From positions 1-62,813 of the forward strand of contig JBDTVS010000150.1 of NCBI GenBank assembly GCA_040007095.1: DNA of 62,813 nt, given 5' to 3'. The position numbers were made by a program, and so were the translations under genes. Shown one piece after another: positions 33,298 through 42,349 of the stretch (its first letter is position 1; every line of letters starts with the position of its first letter). Source of the DNA: JBDTVS01 sp040007095. Lineage in GTDB: Bacteria; Acidobacteriota; Vicinamibacteria; Vicinamibacterales; CAVVIG01. The notes under the pieces are model-generated. The model did no database searches. It saw only the letters and a list, made by a program, of their open reading frames with translations, and was not told where the DNA came from.

Positions 33298-34608
33298 ATG
33301 GCCGGCCCTCCCATCTTTCGTACCAAGGCGCTCGATCGACTCTCGTCACCGGACCGGATCGACGAGCGCATTCAAGTTGTCAAACCAAGCGATTGGCTGC
33401 CGTTGCTCGTCGCCGGGGCGCTGCTGCTGCTGGCACTCGTCTGGAGCGTGACCGGGCGGGTGCCGACGACCGTGTCCGGCCGGGGCGTTCTCATCTACCC
33501 GCGCGCCGTCATGGACCTGCAGACGCTCATCGCCGGGCGCGTCGAGCAACTGCTCCTCCGCACCGGCGACCACGTGATCGAAGGACAGGTCGTGGGCACG
33601 GTCGACCAGTTCGAGTTGCGGCGACGAATCGATGAGGACCGCGTGCTGCTGACCGAGCTGGAAGCGCAAGACCGCATCAAAGGCCGGACGCAAACCGTCG
33701 AGACGTCGCGACAGCAGCAGCAGACCGCCCTGACAAAGACGTACGCGCGGTCGCAGGCGGAAGCGCTCCGTGGCAGCCTCGCCGATGCACGGGCACTTCA
33801 ACCGCTGCTCGATCGGCGGCTGACGGGCGTGCGCGCCGTGCGGGACGCGGGCCTGCTGGCCGCCGCGGCGCTCGAAGTCGTCGGCGCGGAGCAGGCCAGC
33901 CTCGAGAATGCACGGCGGATCACCGAGGTCACCGCGCAAATTGCACAACTCGAGGTCCAGATCGCCCAGTCCGAGGGCATCGAGACGACCCTGTCGCGTC
34001 AGCATCTGGACGCCGGAGCCGCTCGTCGCGCCGAGATTCAGCGGCTCAAGTCGGTCATCGCGATCAACGAGCTGCAGGTCGTGAAGAACAGCGGGATCGT
34101 GGCCCCACACGCGGGCCAGGTCCTCGAAGTGCTCGTCGCGAACGGCCACATCGCGGCAGCCGGCGAACGGGTGGCGACACTCCAGGCGGAGAACCCGCAG
34201 ACGACGCTCCTCCACGTGGCCTATCTCGCCGTCGGTGTCGGCAAGCGCGTTCGCCCCGGCATGCGCGTGCAGATCACGCCTGATGGGATCGAGCGGCACC
34301 GGTTCGGCGGCATCACCGGAACAGTCACGGCGGTGTCTGCGTTGCCGGTCACGGCCGACGGTGTCCGGGCGACGGTGGGGAGCGCCGAACTCGCCAATGG
34401 GCTGCTCGGAGGCGAGTCGCGGGTCGAGATCACCGCCGCACTCGACCGGGAGCCCGCGAATGCCAGCGGCTATCACTGGTCGTCCTCTTCCGGGCCGACG
34501 ACGCCGATGACGGCGGGGCTGACGGGCGACATCCGCATCATCGTCGAAGAGCGCGCGCCGATCACCTATGTGCTGCCGTTTCTTCGCGAGCTCACAGGTA
34601 CGCGGTGA
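33298..34608 (+). CDS. NHLM-type HlyD membrane fusion protein
   Basis: A 436-residue periplasmic adaptor with a cytoplasmic N-terminus, one membrane helix (about 36-54, LLVAGALLLLALVWSV), a first lipoyl-like half (GRVEQLLLRTGDHVIEGQVV), a long helical hairpin (about 110-250) and the second half (IVAPHAGQVLEVLVANGHI). The late block ASGYHWSSSSGP is typical of HlyD proteins in NHLM bacteriocin export systems (TIGR03794). It should link the inner-membrane ABC transporters to the periplasm or outer membrane. Its stop overlaps the start of the next gene (GTGA). Confidence 0.9.
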   Translation: MAGPPIFRTKALDRLSSPDRIDERIQVVKPSDWLPLLVAGALLLLALVWSVTGRVPTTVSGRGVLIYPRAVMDLQTLIAGRVEQLLLRTGDHVIEGQVVGTVDQFELRRRIDEDRVLLTELEAQDRIKGRTQTVETSRQQQQTALTKTYARSQAEALRGSLADARALQPLLDRRLTGVRAVRDAGLLAAAALEVVGAEQASLENARRITEVTAQIAQLEVQIAQSEGIETTLSRQHLDAGAARRAEIQRLKSVIAINELQVVKNSGIVAPHAGQVLEVLVANGHIAAAGERVATLQAENPQTTLLHVAYLAVGVGKRVRPGMRVQITPDGIERHRFGGITGTVTAVSALPVTADGVRATVGSAELANGLLGGESRVEITAALDREPANASGYHWSSSSGPTTPMTAGLTGDIRIIVEERAPITYVLPFLRELTGTR

Positions 34609-36782
34609 GCGCGCGGTCCGGCGGAATGCGCCACGGCCGTGTGCGCACGCCTACCGTGTTGCAGATGGAGATGGTCGAGTGCGGAGCCGCCTGTCTGGGC
34701 ATCGTGCTCGCGTACTTTCACCGCAACGTTCCGCTGACCGAACTCAGGCGCGCCTGCGGCGTCTCGCGTGACGGCAGCAACGCGTCGAGCGTACTCAAGG
34801 CCGCACGCTCCTATGGACTCGAGGCCAAGGGCTACAACAAGGAAGTCAGCGGTCTTGCCGATCTCGCGTACCCGTTCGTCGTCTTCTGGAACTTCAACCA
34901 TCTCGTCGTCGTCGAGGGTGCGGCCCGCGAACGGGTCTTCCTGAACGATCCGGCCACGGGCCCGAGGACCGTGACGTCCGAGGAGTTCGACGAGGCGTTC
35001 ACCGGCGTCGTGCTGACGATGACCCCCGGGCCGTCGTTCGAGAAGGGGGGCAGACGACCCAGTGTGCTGAACGGATTGCGGGAGCGCCTCGGCTCGTCGA
35101 TCGGTACCCTGATTCTCTGCGGCGTGACAGCCTTCCTGCTGGTGCTGCCCGGGCTCGCCATCCCGGCGCTGATCCAGGTGTTCGTCGACCGCGTCCTCGT
35201 CGAGCGCCTCGGCGACTGGGTGCGTCCGATCATTCTCGGCGTGATCGTCGCCTCGCTGCTGCGCGCCGCGTTGATGGCGATTCAGCAGCGGCTGCTGCGC
35301 CGGCTGCAGCTGAAGCTCTCCGTGACCATGTCGAGCCAGTTCGTCTGGCACCTGCTCAGGCTTCCAGCCGACTTCTACGCCCAACGCTTCAGCGGCGAGG
35401 TCGCCGGCCGCATCGGCCTCAACGACCGTGTGGCCGATCAGCTTTCCGGTCCGCTCGCATCCACGCTCGTCGACATGCTGATGATCGTCCTCTACCTCGG
35501 GACGATGTGGCAGTTCGACCGCGTGCTGACGACAATCGCATTCGCGTTTGCGACGGCCAACTTCCTGATCCTGCGTTGGATGTCGCGCCGGCGCGTCGAT
35601 ACCAACCGGTGTCTGTCGGAGGAAGTCGGAAAGTTTTCGGGAGTCGCGGTGTCGGGGCTGCAGTCGATACGGACGATCAAGGCCTCGGCGCTCGAGTCAG
35701 AGTTGTTCGGCCGCGTCGCAGGGCACTACGCCAAGATGATCAACACGCAACAGCGCCTCGCGATTACGAGCCTGTATTTGAGTCTCCTGCCACGGCTCGT
35801 CTCCGCGTTGATGTCGCTGCTCATTCTTGTCATCGGCGGGTTCAGGGTGATGGAGGGGGCGCTCACCATCGGCATGCTGGTCGGATTCCAGAGCCTGGTC
35901 GCGAGCTTCCTCGGCCCGGTCCACGCCCTGCTTGGTTTCGGCACTGCACTCCAGGACGTGCAGTCCGATATCACCAGACTCGACGACGTGCTCGCGACCA
36001 GGCCGGCAGCCGAGCCGGTCGGGGCAGAGGGGCCGGTGCGGCTCAGGGGCGATGTCGAGCTCCGCAACCTGCGGTTCGGGTACAACCCGCTCGCGCCACC
36101 GCTCATCGATGGCCTGTCGGTGACGATCAGGCCCGGCCAGCGGGTGGCATTCGTCGGCAGCAGCGGCTCAGGGAAGTCGACCATTGCCAAGATCGCGGCG
36201 GGACTCTACGAGCCCGCCGGTGGCGAGGTGCTCTTCGACGGACGGCCGCGCACGACGATTCCGACGGCTGTGATGGCGGATTCGCTGGCGATGGTCGACC
36301 AGGAGATCGTGCTCTTTGCCGGGACGGTCCGCGACAACCTGACGCTGTGGGACCCGACCGTCCCCGATGCACTCGTGATCCGAGCGTGCGAGGACGCCGC
36401 CATTCATGACGACATCGTGGCCCTGCCAGACGGCTACGACAGCGTGCTTGCGGAGGGCGCGGCGAATCTCAGCGGCGGCCAACGTCAGCGTCTCGAGATC
36501 GCGCGCGCGTTGTGCGTGGATCCGGCCGTGATCATCCTCGACGAGGCAACCAGTGCGCTCGACTCCGATACCGAGCAGCTGATCGACTTCAACCTGAGGC
36601 GCCGCGGCTGTTCGTGCATCATCATCGCCCACCGTCTCAGCACGATCCGCGACGCGGACGAAATCATCGTGCTCGAGCACGGCAAGGTGGTGCAGCGCGG
36701 CACCCACACCGCGATGATGGCGGCCGGAGGAGCCTATTCGACGCTCGTGCGCGCGGGCGACACCGGAATCGAGGCGGGGTGA
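34605..36782 (+). CDS. NHLM ABC transporter with C39 leader peptidase
   Basis: A 725-residue protein started at the GTG that overlaps the HlyD stop. Residues about 10-140 are a C39 peptidase with the catalytic Gln/Cys in LQMEMVECGAACL, the histidine in FNHLVVVEG and the aspartate in NDPATG. Residues about 160-440 are the transmembrane region. Residues about 490-720 are the ABC ATPase (Walker A GSSGSGKST, signature LSGGQRQRLEIARA, Walker B VIILDEATSALD, H-loop IIIAHRLSTI). It matches the NHLM peptidase/ABC family (TIGR03796), which removes the leader and exports the peptide. The target is expected to be the 50710-50997 precursor. Confidence 0.93.
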   Translation: MSARSGGMRHGRVRTPTVLQMEMVECGAACLGIVLAYFHRNVPLTELRRACGVSRDGSNASSVLKAARSYGLEAKGYNKEVSGLADLAYPFVVFWNFNHLVVVEGAARERVFLNDPATGPRTVTSEEFDEAFTGVVLTMTPGPSFEKGGRRPSVLNGLRERLGSSIGTLILCGVTAFLLVLPGLAIPALIQVFVDRVLVERLGDWVRPIILGVIVASLLRAALMAIQQRLLRRLQLKLSVTMSSQFVWHLLRLPADFYAQRFSGEVAGRIGLNDRVADQLSGPLASTLVDMLMIVLYLGTMWQFDRVLTTIAFAFATANFLILRWMSRRRVDTNRCLSEEVGKFSGVAVSGLQSIRTIKASALESELFGRVAGHYAKMINTQQRLAITSLYLSLLPRLVSALMSLLILVIGGFRVMEGALTIGMLVGFQSLVASFLGPVHALLGFGTALQDVQSDITRLDDVLATRPAAEPVGAEGPVRLRGDVELRNLRFGYNPLAPPLIDGLSVTIRPGQRVAFVGSSGSGKSTIAKIAAGLYEPAGGEVLFDGRPRTTIPTAVMADSLAMVDQEIVLFAGTVRDNLTLWDPTVPDALVIRACEDAAIHDDIVALPDGYDSVLAEGAANLSGGQRQRLEIARALCVDPAVIILDEATSALDSDTEQLIDFNLRRRGCSCIIIAHRLSTIRDADEIIVLEHGKVVQRGTHTAMMAAGGAYSTLVRAGDTGIEAG

Positions 36783-39451
36783 TGGCGGATCCTGACCCCC
36801 AATCGGCCCCCGTGCAACTCGACGGCAACGTGCTGTTGCGGCTCGACGGAAGCCACGCATGGCGCCTCCGGTCCGGCTCAGTCGCGCTGTTCCGCCTGCG
36901 AGAGCGTGCGGAGCTACCCGAGCGACGGCGCCATCTGTGCGGCGTTGAGGCAGGCGGCGCGGTGTTGTGGCAGCCGCCGGTCGATGGCGCGGAGGTGGCC
37001 ATTGTCACCCTGAGGCCGTCAGTCCTCGAAGCCGTCCACATGAACGCGATGGTCGAGGCCGCCGCCAACGGACAAGATGATGCCGTTGAAGAGGTGCGCG
37101 GCTGGCTCATGACGCTCGGCGCCGAGCGCGAACCGGCGCGTGCGGCCACCCACACCTCTCCGCTCGGCGCGGACGCCGCCGCGATCCTGGAGCGCCTCCG
37201 CGAGGCGCAGTCACGATTTCTGGGAGCGATCGAACGGATCGATGCGCAGCGCGAGACTGACACCCGTGAACGCTTCCAGGCACGGCAGCGCCTCGATGAG
37301 CGCGTCATCAACGACACGATCGAGGGGCTGACCAACCTGGGCGTCGGCAAAGGCGACGCGCCGGCGAGGCACAACTGGACACAGTCGCCGCTGATGGCCG
37401 TGCTCGGCCAGGTCGGCGCGAAGTGCGGCATGGACGTCGTTTCGCCGGCCGGAGACGAGCGGACGGCGCCGAGCCTGCAGCGGATTCTCGATGCCTCGGG
37501 CGCGCGGTGCCGCAAGGTGGTCCTGTCGGGGGCGTGGTGGCGTACCGACGGCGAACCCATCATCGCCTCGCTCGAAGCCAACGGCGGGCCGGTCGGGCTG
37601 GTGCCGATGCGCCGGCGTTGGTTTCGAGGCGTCGGCTATCGCGCGTACTTTCCGGACGCGGCGCCACGAGAGGTCGATGCGAAGCTTGCCGAGGAGATCG
37701 CACCAGCCGCATTCGCGATCACGGCGCCGATGGACGGTCCGATGACGACAATCGGCGTCCTGCGTTGGACGCTCCGCGGTAAGGGGCGGGAGTTTGCGAC
37801 GGCGCTCTTGTCGGGCATCGCCCTGGTGCTGGTCGGCATGCTCACGCCGCAGGCCACGAAGGTCCTGTTCGAGACGGCCATCCCCGACGGCGACCGCGGT
37901 GCGCTGTTCGAGCTCGGTGCGGCGCTGCTGGCGGCGACGCTGGGCGGACTGCTGTTCGATCTCGCGCGTTCGCTGAGTCTGCTGCGCTTGACCTCCGGCA
38001 GCGTCGCCCGGCTGCAGCTGGGCATCTGGGATCGACTCCTCGATCAGGGCCCGGGCTTTTTTCGGCGCTTCTCAGTCGGCGATCTGGAAAGCCGCGTGAA
38101 CGCGACGACCCAGATTCACGGCGCGCTCAACGTGACCACCCAGGCGACATTGATTGGCGCGGTCGCGTCGGTGCTCAACGTCGCCTTGCTGTTCGCGTAC
38201 AGCCCCATGCTGGCGACCGCCGGGCTCGTTGTCGCGGCCGTGGCCGTAGGCATCGCCGCCTCGTCAGCCGTGCTCATGCACCGCGCCATCGGGCCATTGC
38301 AGGAGGTCGAGGGACAGCTGCGCGGGCTCCTCATTCAGTTGCTTGGTGCAGTGGCGAAACTGCGCGTGGCCGGCGCCGAGAGGCGGGCGTTTGGCCAGTG
38401 GGGGCGAGCGTATGCCCTTCGCATCGGGTTGGCTCAGCGAGTCCGTACCGTCAGCGATCGCGTACGGCTCGTCAGCGCCATCCTGCCGGCCTTGGGGACC
38501 GCGGTTCTCTTCTGGTTCGCCGCGAGCGACCTGTTCTCGACGCAGCCGGCGATCTCAGTGGGCACGTTTATCGCGTTCAGTGCAGCGTTCGGCACCTTCC
38601 TGGCTGGCGTCACGACGCTCGGCACCAGCGTGGAACTTCTGCTGAGCGTATCGGCTATGTGGGCCCGGCTGTCGCCGATTCTCGAGACCAACCCGGAGAT
38701 TCAGCGCCAGAAGAATCCACCCGGACGGCTCACCGGCGCCTTTCGCATCGATCACGTCACGTTCCGCTATCGCGCCGACGGACCCCTGACGCTGGACGAT
38801 GTCTCGATCGAAGCGGCGCCGGGAGAGTGCATTGCGCTCGTGGGACCATCGGGCAGCGGGAAGTCGACGATCGTCAACCTGCTTCTGCGTTTCGAGGCGC
38901 CGGACTCGGGCGCGGTGTACCTGGACAACCACGACCTGAAGGGCCTCGACACACTCGGCGTGCGCCAGCAGATCGGGGTGGTGTCGCAGGAGACCAACGT
39001 GCTCGCCTCCTCGATCTACGAGAACATCACCGCCGATCACCCGGCGACGCACGACGAGGCGTGGGAGGCCGCCAGGGCCGCCGGGATCGAGGAAGAGATT
39101 CGACAGATGCCGATGGGTCTCCACACGCTCGTTGCAGAAGGGGGGACGAACCTCTCGGGCGGTCAGCGTCAGCGTTTGCTCCTGGCGCGCGCCCTGCTCC
39201 GCAAACCGGCACTGATGATCCTCGACGAAGCGACCAGCGCCCTCGACAACCGGTCACAGGCCATCGTCACGGACAGCTTGAACCGGCTGAAAGTGACGCG
39301 CATCCTCATCGCGCATCGCTTGAGCACGATCCGGCAGGCAGACCGAATCTACGTCATCGAGGCCGGGCGGGTCGTGCAGCGGGGAAGTTTCGACGAACTC
39401 ATGCGAGCAGAGGGTCTCTTCGCCCGCCTCATGCGACGGCAAGTCGCCTGA
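36782..39451 (+). CDS. NHLM ABC transporter 2 (no active peptidase)
   Basis: An 889-residue protein whose ATG overlaps the previous stop by one base (TGATG). The N-terminal about 300 residues include cNMP-like and degenerate peptidase-like sequence, with no catalytic Cys/His pair. The membrane region spans about 320-620 and the ATPase about 650-889 (Walker A GPSGSGKST, signature LSGGQRQRLLLARAL, Walker B LMILDEATSALD). This corresponds to the second NHLM transporter (TIGR03797), which always accompanies the peptidase transporter. It probably forms a heteromer or parallel pair. A minus-strand operon converges 17 bases downstream. Confidence 0.9.
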   Translation: MADPDPQSAPVQLDGNVLLRLDGSHAWRLRSGSVALFRLRERAELPERRRHLCGVEAGGAVLWQPPVDGAEVAIVTLRPSVLEAVHMNAMVEAAANGQDDAVEEVRGWLMTLGAEREPARAATHTSPLGADAAAILERLREAQSRFLGAIERIDAQRETDTRERFQARQRLDERVINDTIEGLTNLGVGKGDAPARHNWTQSPLMAVLGQVGAKCGMDVVSPAGDERTAPSLQRILDASGARCRKVVLSGAWWRTDGEPIIASLEANGGPVGLVPMRRRWFRGVGYRAYFPDAAPREVDAKLAEEIAPAAFAITAPMDGPMTTIGVLRWTLRGKGREFATALLSGIALVLVGMLTPQATKVLFETAIPDGDRGALFELGAALLAATLGGLLFDLARSLSLLRLTSGSVARLQLGIWDRLLDQGPGFFRRFSVGDLESRVNATTQIHGALNVTTQATLIGAVASVLNVALLFAYSPMLATAGLVVAAVAVGIAASSAVLMHRAIGPLQEVEGQLRGLLIQLLGAVAKLRVAGAERRAFGQWGRAYALRIGLAQRVRTVSDRVRLVSAILPALGTAVLFWFAASDLFSTQPAISVGTFIAFSAAFGTFLAGVTTLGTSVELLLSVSAMWARLSPILETNPEIQRQKNPPGRLTGAFRIDHVTFRYRADGPLTLDDVSIEAAPGECIALVGPSGSGKSTIVNLLLRFEAPDSGAVYLDNHDLKGLDTLGVRQQIGVVSQETNVLASSIYENITADHPATHDEAWEAARAAGIEEEIRQMPMGLHTLVAEGGTNLSGGQRQRLLLARALLRKPALMILDEATSALDNRSQAIVTDSLNRLKVTRILIAHRLSTIRQADRIYVIEAGRVVQRGSFDELMRAEGLFARLMRRQVA

Positions 39452-39468
39452 AGTTCTAAGTTTTGAGT

Positions 39469-40263
39469 TCAAGTTCTACCTTTTTCTCCGTCTTCGAACG
39501 GGCGCACTGACAGGCGCGTCTGGTGGTCCCCGGCGGGCTCGCCTTCGCGGCTCACGCCACGAATGTAGTGGGACTGCCACGAGCGATAGCGTTCATTCTC
39601 ATCGAGTTCAGCTCGCTGCAGCATGTGCTGGCTTCGGCTTTCGCGCCACGCTTCGTAGCGTCTGGCCATGTCGATGTCGCTGTCGATCGGCTGAAGCCGG
39701 GGCCAGAACGACTCGAGCTCGCCCCGCCGCATCGGTACCAAGAGACAGATCGGCTCGCCCTGCTCGAAGGTGATTGGCGTGTGAGACCGGGTGACCTTCC
39801 AGCTCATCGCGAAGAACCCATCCATCCAGTCGGTCTCGACGAGTCCCTCGAGCGGTGAAATCCCGTCTTTCGGCAGGTTGGCCGGCCCGCGCGCCAGCAG
39901 ATTGTGACCCGGTGGCGTCCGGAAGACGTACGGAAGAGACCAGGAGATGATGCCGTACCCGAAGTGGCTCTTTGGGGGAAAGAGCATCGTGTCGCCATGA
40001 TCGCCGTGCAGATTGATGGTCAGGTCGGCAGCCGCGGGCCCGCCGTTCCAGCTGACCGTCAGCGGCTGCGTGTTGAGGATCAGCCAGCCGGCTTGATTGG
40101 CCAACAGCATGGGCAGGCAGCGATTTGCGTTGTGCGCCTTCGTCTCGTCCATCCAGGCCCGGTTGGCCTCGGCCGGCACGATCGGCATGGCGGCACCTGC
40201 CGTCAGGCGATAGGCGACCAGTTCCAGCCGAGTCCCGGCACCGTCGGTGGAATCACCATCCAT
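39469..40263 (-). CDS. DUF6065-like protein of the RiPP operon
   Basis: A 264-residue protein with the recognisable blocks SWSLPYVFRTPPGHNLL, RGPANLPKDGISPLEGLVET, MSWKVTRSHTPITFEQGEP and ICLLVPMRRGELESFWP. The conserved arrangement is that of an uncharacterised family (DUF6065) found in natural-product gene clusters. Its start overlaps the end of the radical SAM gene by 11 bases, so it is translationally coupled and is the last gene of the operon. The family has no established activity. It may help bind or process the peptide. Confidence 0.75.
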   Translation of the reverse strand: MDGDSTDGAGTRLELVAYRLTAGAAMPIVPAEANRAWMDETKAHNANRCLPMLLANQAGWLILNTQPLTVSWNGGPAAADLTINLHGDHGDTMLFPPKSHFGYGIISWSLPYVFRTPPGHNLLARGPANLPKDGISPLEGLVETDWMDGFFAMSWKVTRSHTPITFEQGEPICLLVPMRRGELESFWPRLQPIDSDIDMARRYEAWRESRSQHMLQRAELDENERYRSWQSHYIRGVSREGEPAGDHQTRLSVRPFEDGEKGRT

Positions 40264-42349
40264 ACTGCACCTGACCGGCTGCCACGGTCCTCGCGGCGAA
40301 CGCGGCCTTGAGCGCGGGCATCCGCGGATCGAAGAATCGCGCCCGCGCCTGCGACATCCTCTTGGTGAGCGGCTGATTCTGTACGTGGCGGTGGGCAAGG
40401 ACGTCCAGCTGGAAGTCGACCCAGACGGACAGCGTCAGATACCGCTGCTCTTCACGCAGAAGCAGTCGCGCCGCGACCAACTCCGTGAGGGCCGCCGACA
40501 GGGCGGCTCGCGGGTCGGCGGGCCACAGGCTCGCCGACAGCGCTTCGTCAGCGCCGAGTGTTTTGAAGAGTTCGCCTTCGGTGTGTGCCCGGTCGCACCA
40601 CTCGTAGACGGCGCGGCGAAGTCCAGTCAGCTGATACTCCCGCTGCAAGGCGACGGGCCGCGTGTCATAGACCATGAGCGTGTCTCCATGGACGAACGAG
40701 ACCAGGTGACCCACAACTGCAGGCTTCATCCACGCGCTCACGCCGTCGCGCATCGCGCCGAGATAGCCAGCCGGGTCGCGGCCATCCGCGTAGTCGAAGT
40801 CGAAGAAGTAGGCCAGCCCCGCCAGGTCCGCTTCCGGCAGCGGATAGATGTACCGGTACGTGCGGTGGGGGCGCACCCGCTCGACGCCCATCGCTTCAGC
40901 ATCGAAGTAGAGCGGACTGAAGCGATCGAGCCGGACCAGACCGAGACCTTGTGGGGCCGGCAGATGCGTGAGCAGTGGCAACAACTCGGCCTGACGTGCG
41001 TACTCGGCAGGATCCTCGCCGGGAAAGCCGGCCAGGATGTTCCAGTAGGGTTCGATGAAGTACTCATCGCACCAGCGCAGGAGCGCGATGTTCTGAAGCG
41101 GTGAGAGGCCCTTTCGCATCAGTCGAAGGACGCTGGCGCTGAAATTCTCGACTCCCGGTTGGATGGCCGTGACGCCGGCCTCGTGCAGCTGACGGACCTG
41201 CTCGCGCTTCAGATTCGCTTTCACCTCGAAGAACAGCTCGGGTTTCGTCGGCATCGCGGCGAGCTGAGGGAGCACGTCCTTGAAGTAGCGCATATCCAGG
41301 ATGTTGTCGACGGCCTTGATTTCGCCTGGCTGGTAACGGGCGACGAGGTCGCGGAATTCGGCCATCGCCCGCCCGGGCGACTTGATCCGGGACTGCATCG
41401 ATTCACCGTTCAGACCGCAGAACGTGCAGTGGGATTTCTCACCCCACCAGCACCCGCGCGCCGTCTCGATCAGGAGATACGGCTCCCGCTCCGTCTTCAA
41501 ACCGGCGGCCGACCACTGCTCGACGAAGTCGTCGTAGCGTGGGAAGGGCAGTGCGTCGAGGTCCCGGATGGGTGCGCCGGTAGATCGTGGTACCACGGTT
41601 TGTCCATCCACGCGCCGGACGATCCTCGGGATTTCGCCGACTGGCTCTCCAGAGAGCACCTCGCTCGCAAGGATCGGGAACGCGATGTCGCCCTCACCGG
41701 AGCAGACGAAATCCACGAACGGGAAGAGGCGGTGCAGGGTGAGGCCCATCTCGCCCTCGCAGGCCTGCCCGCCGAACACGATGATCAGATGCGGATATCG
41801 CTGCTTCAGCCGCTTCGCCAGGGCGAGGGACGCCGTGGTCTGGAAGTGGAGCGTCGTGAAGCCGACCATCGCGAAGCGCTCCCACGAGACGCGCTCCATG
41901 CATTCATCGAGGAACGGCTCGACCTCGGCGCGCACGGCCAGCAGCGCCCGTGCATCCTCCTCGGCGCCGACGGTCTCGCGGTCGTTATCCACGAGCTCAC
42001 CCCGCCGGGAGTGGAGGATATCGGCGAAGTACCGGCCGGGCGGCGGAATGCGGTCTCCGAACAGGCTCGCCGCGAAGATCCAGTCGCCGAGCAGCGCCCG
42101 GCTGCCGGCCGTGCTCACGCGCTCGTATGTCTGGTCGCCGATTCGCGCGGCGAACTGCTGGTTGAAGTAACGAATCTCGCACGGGAGCCCGTCGCGGTCG
42201 AGAGCCGCTTTGAGCAGGCTCAACCCGATCGACGGCGAGAATGCGCTGCCAAACGGCATGCTGACGAGCACGACGCCCTTCGTCGCAGACGGGGGTCGGT
42301 CTAGCGATGGTCGGCCGTCATCGGGCGTGTTCATCTGTATGCGTGTCAC
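40253..42349 (-). CDS. B12-binding radical SAM RiPP maturation enzyme (C-methyltransferase type)
   Basis: A 698-residue protein. A cobalamin-binding Rossmann region at about 25-240 (FTTLHFQTTASLA, IVFGGQACEG, VCSGEGDIAF). The radical SAM cluster motif is TARGCWWGEKSHCTFCGLNG at about 325, with CxxxxxxxCxxC spacing characteristic of the RiPP maturation radical SAM family (TIGR03975) seen with NHLP precursors. The following barrel includes FEVKANLKREQVRQL and PGVENFSASVLRLMRKG. Members are thought to methylate unactivated carbons in the core peptide. The GTG at 42349 overlaps the YcaO stop (GTGA). An internal ATG at 42334 is the alternative start. Confidence 0.92.
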   Translation of the reverse strand: MTRIQMNTPDDGRPSLDRPPSATKGVVLVSMPFGSAFSPSIGLSLLKAALDRDGLPCEIRYFNQQFAARIGDQTYERVSTAGSRALLGDWIFAASLFGDRIPPPGRYFADILHSRRGELVDNDRETVGAEEDARALLAVRAEVEPFLDECMERVSWERFAMVGFTTLHFQTTASLALAKRLKQRYPHLIIVFGGQACEGEMGLTLHRLFPFVDFVCSGEGDIAFPILASEVLSGEPVGEIPRIVRRVDGQTVVPRSTGAPIRDLDALPFPRYDDFVEQWSAAGLKTEREPYLLIETARGCWWGEKSHCTFCGLNGESMQSRIKSPGRAMAEFRDLVARYQPGEIKAVDNILDMRYFKDVLPQLAAMPTKPELFFEVKANLKREQVRQLHEAGVTAIQPGVENFSASVLRLMRKGLSPLQNIALLRWCDEYFIEPYWNILAGFPGEDPAEYARQAELLPLLTHLPAPQGLGLVRLDRFSPLYFDAEAMGVERVRPHRTYRYIYPLPEADLAGLAYFFDFDYADGRDPAGYLGAMRDGVSAWMKPAVVGHLVSFVHGDTLMVYDTRPVALQREYQLTGLRRAVYEWCDRAHTEGELFKTLGADEALSASLWPADPRAALSAALTELVAARLLLREEQRYLTLSVWVDFQLDVLAHRHVQNQPLTKRMSQARARFFDPRMPALKAAFAARTVAAGQVQYGW

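Noticed and set aside
40264..40398. Upstream extension of the DUF6065 frame
   Set aside because: The extra residues lie inside the radical SAM gene in another frame and are Arg/Pro-rich noise.
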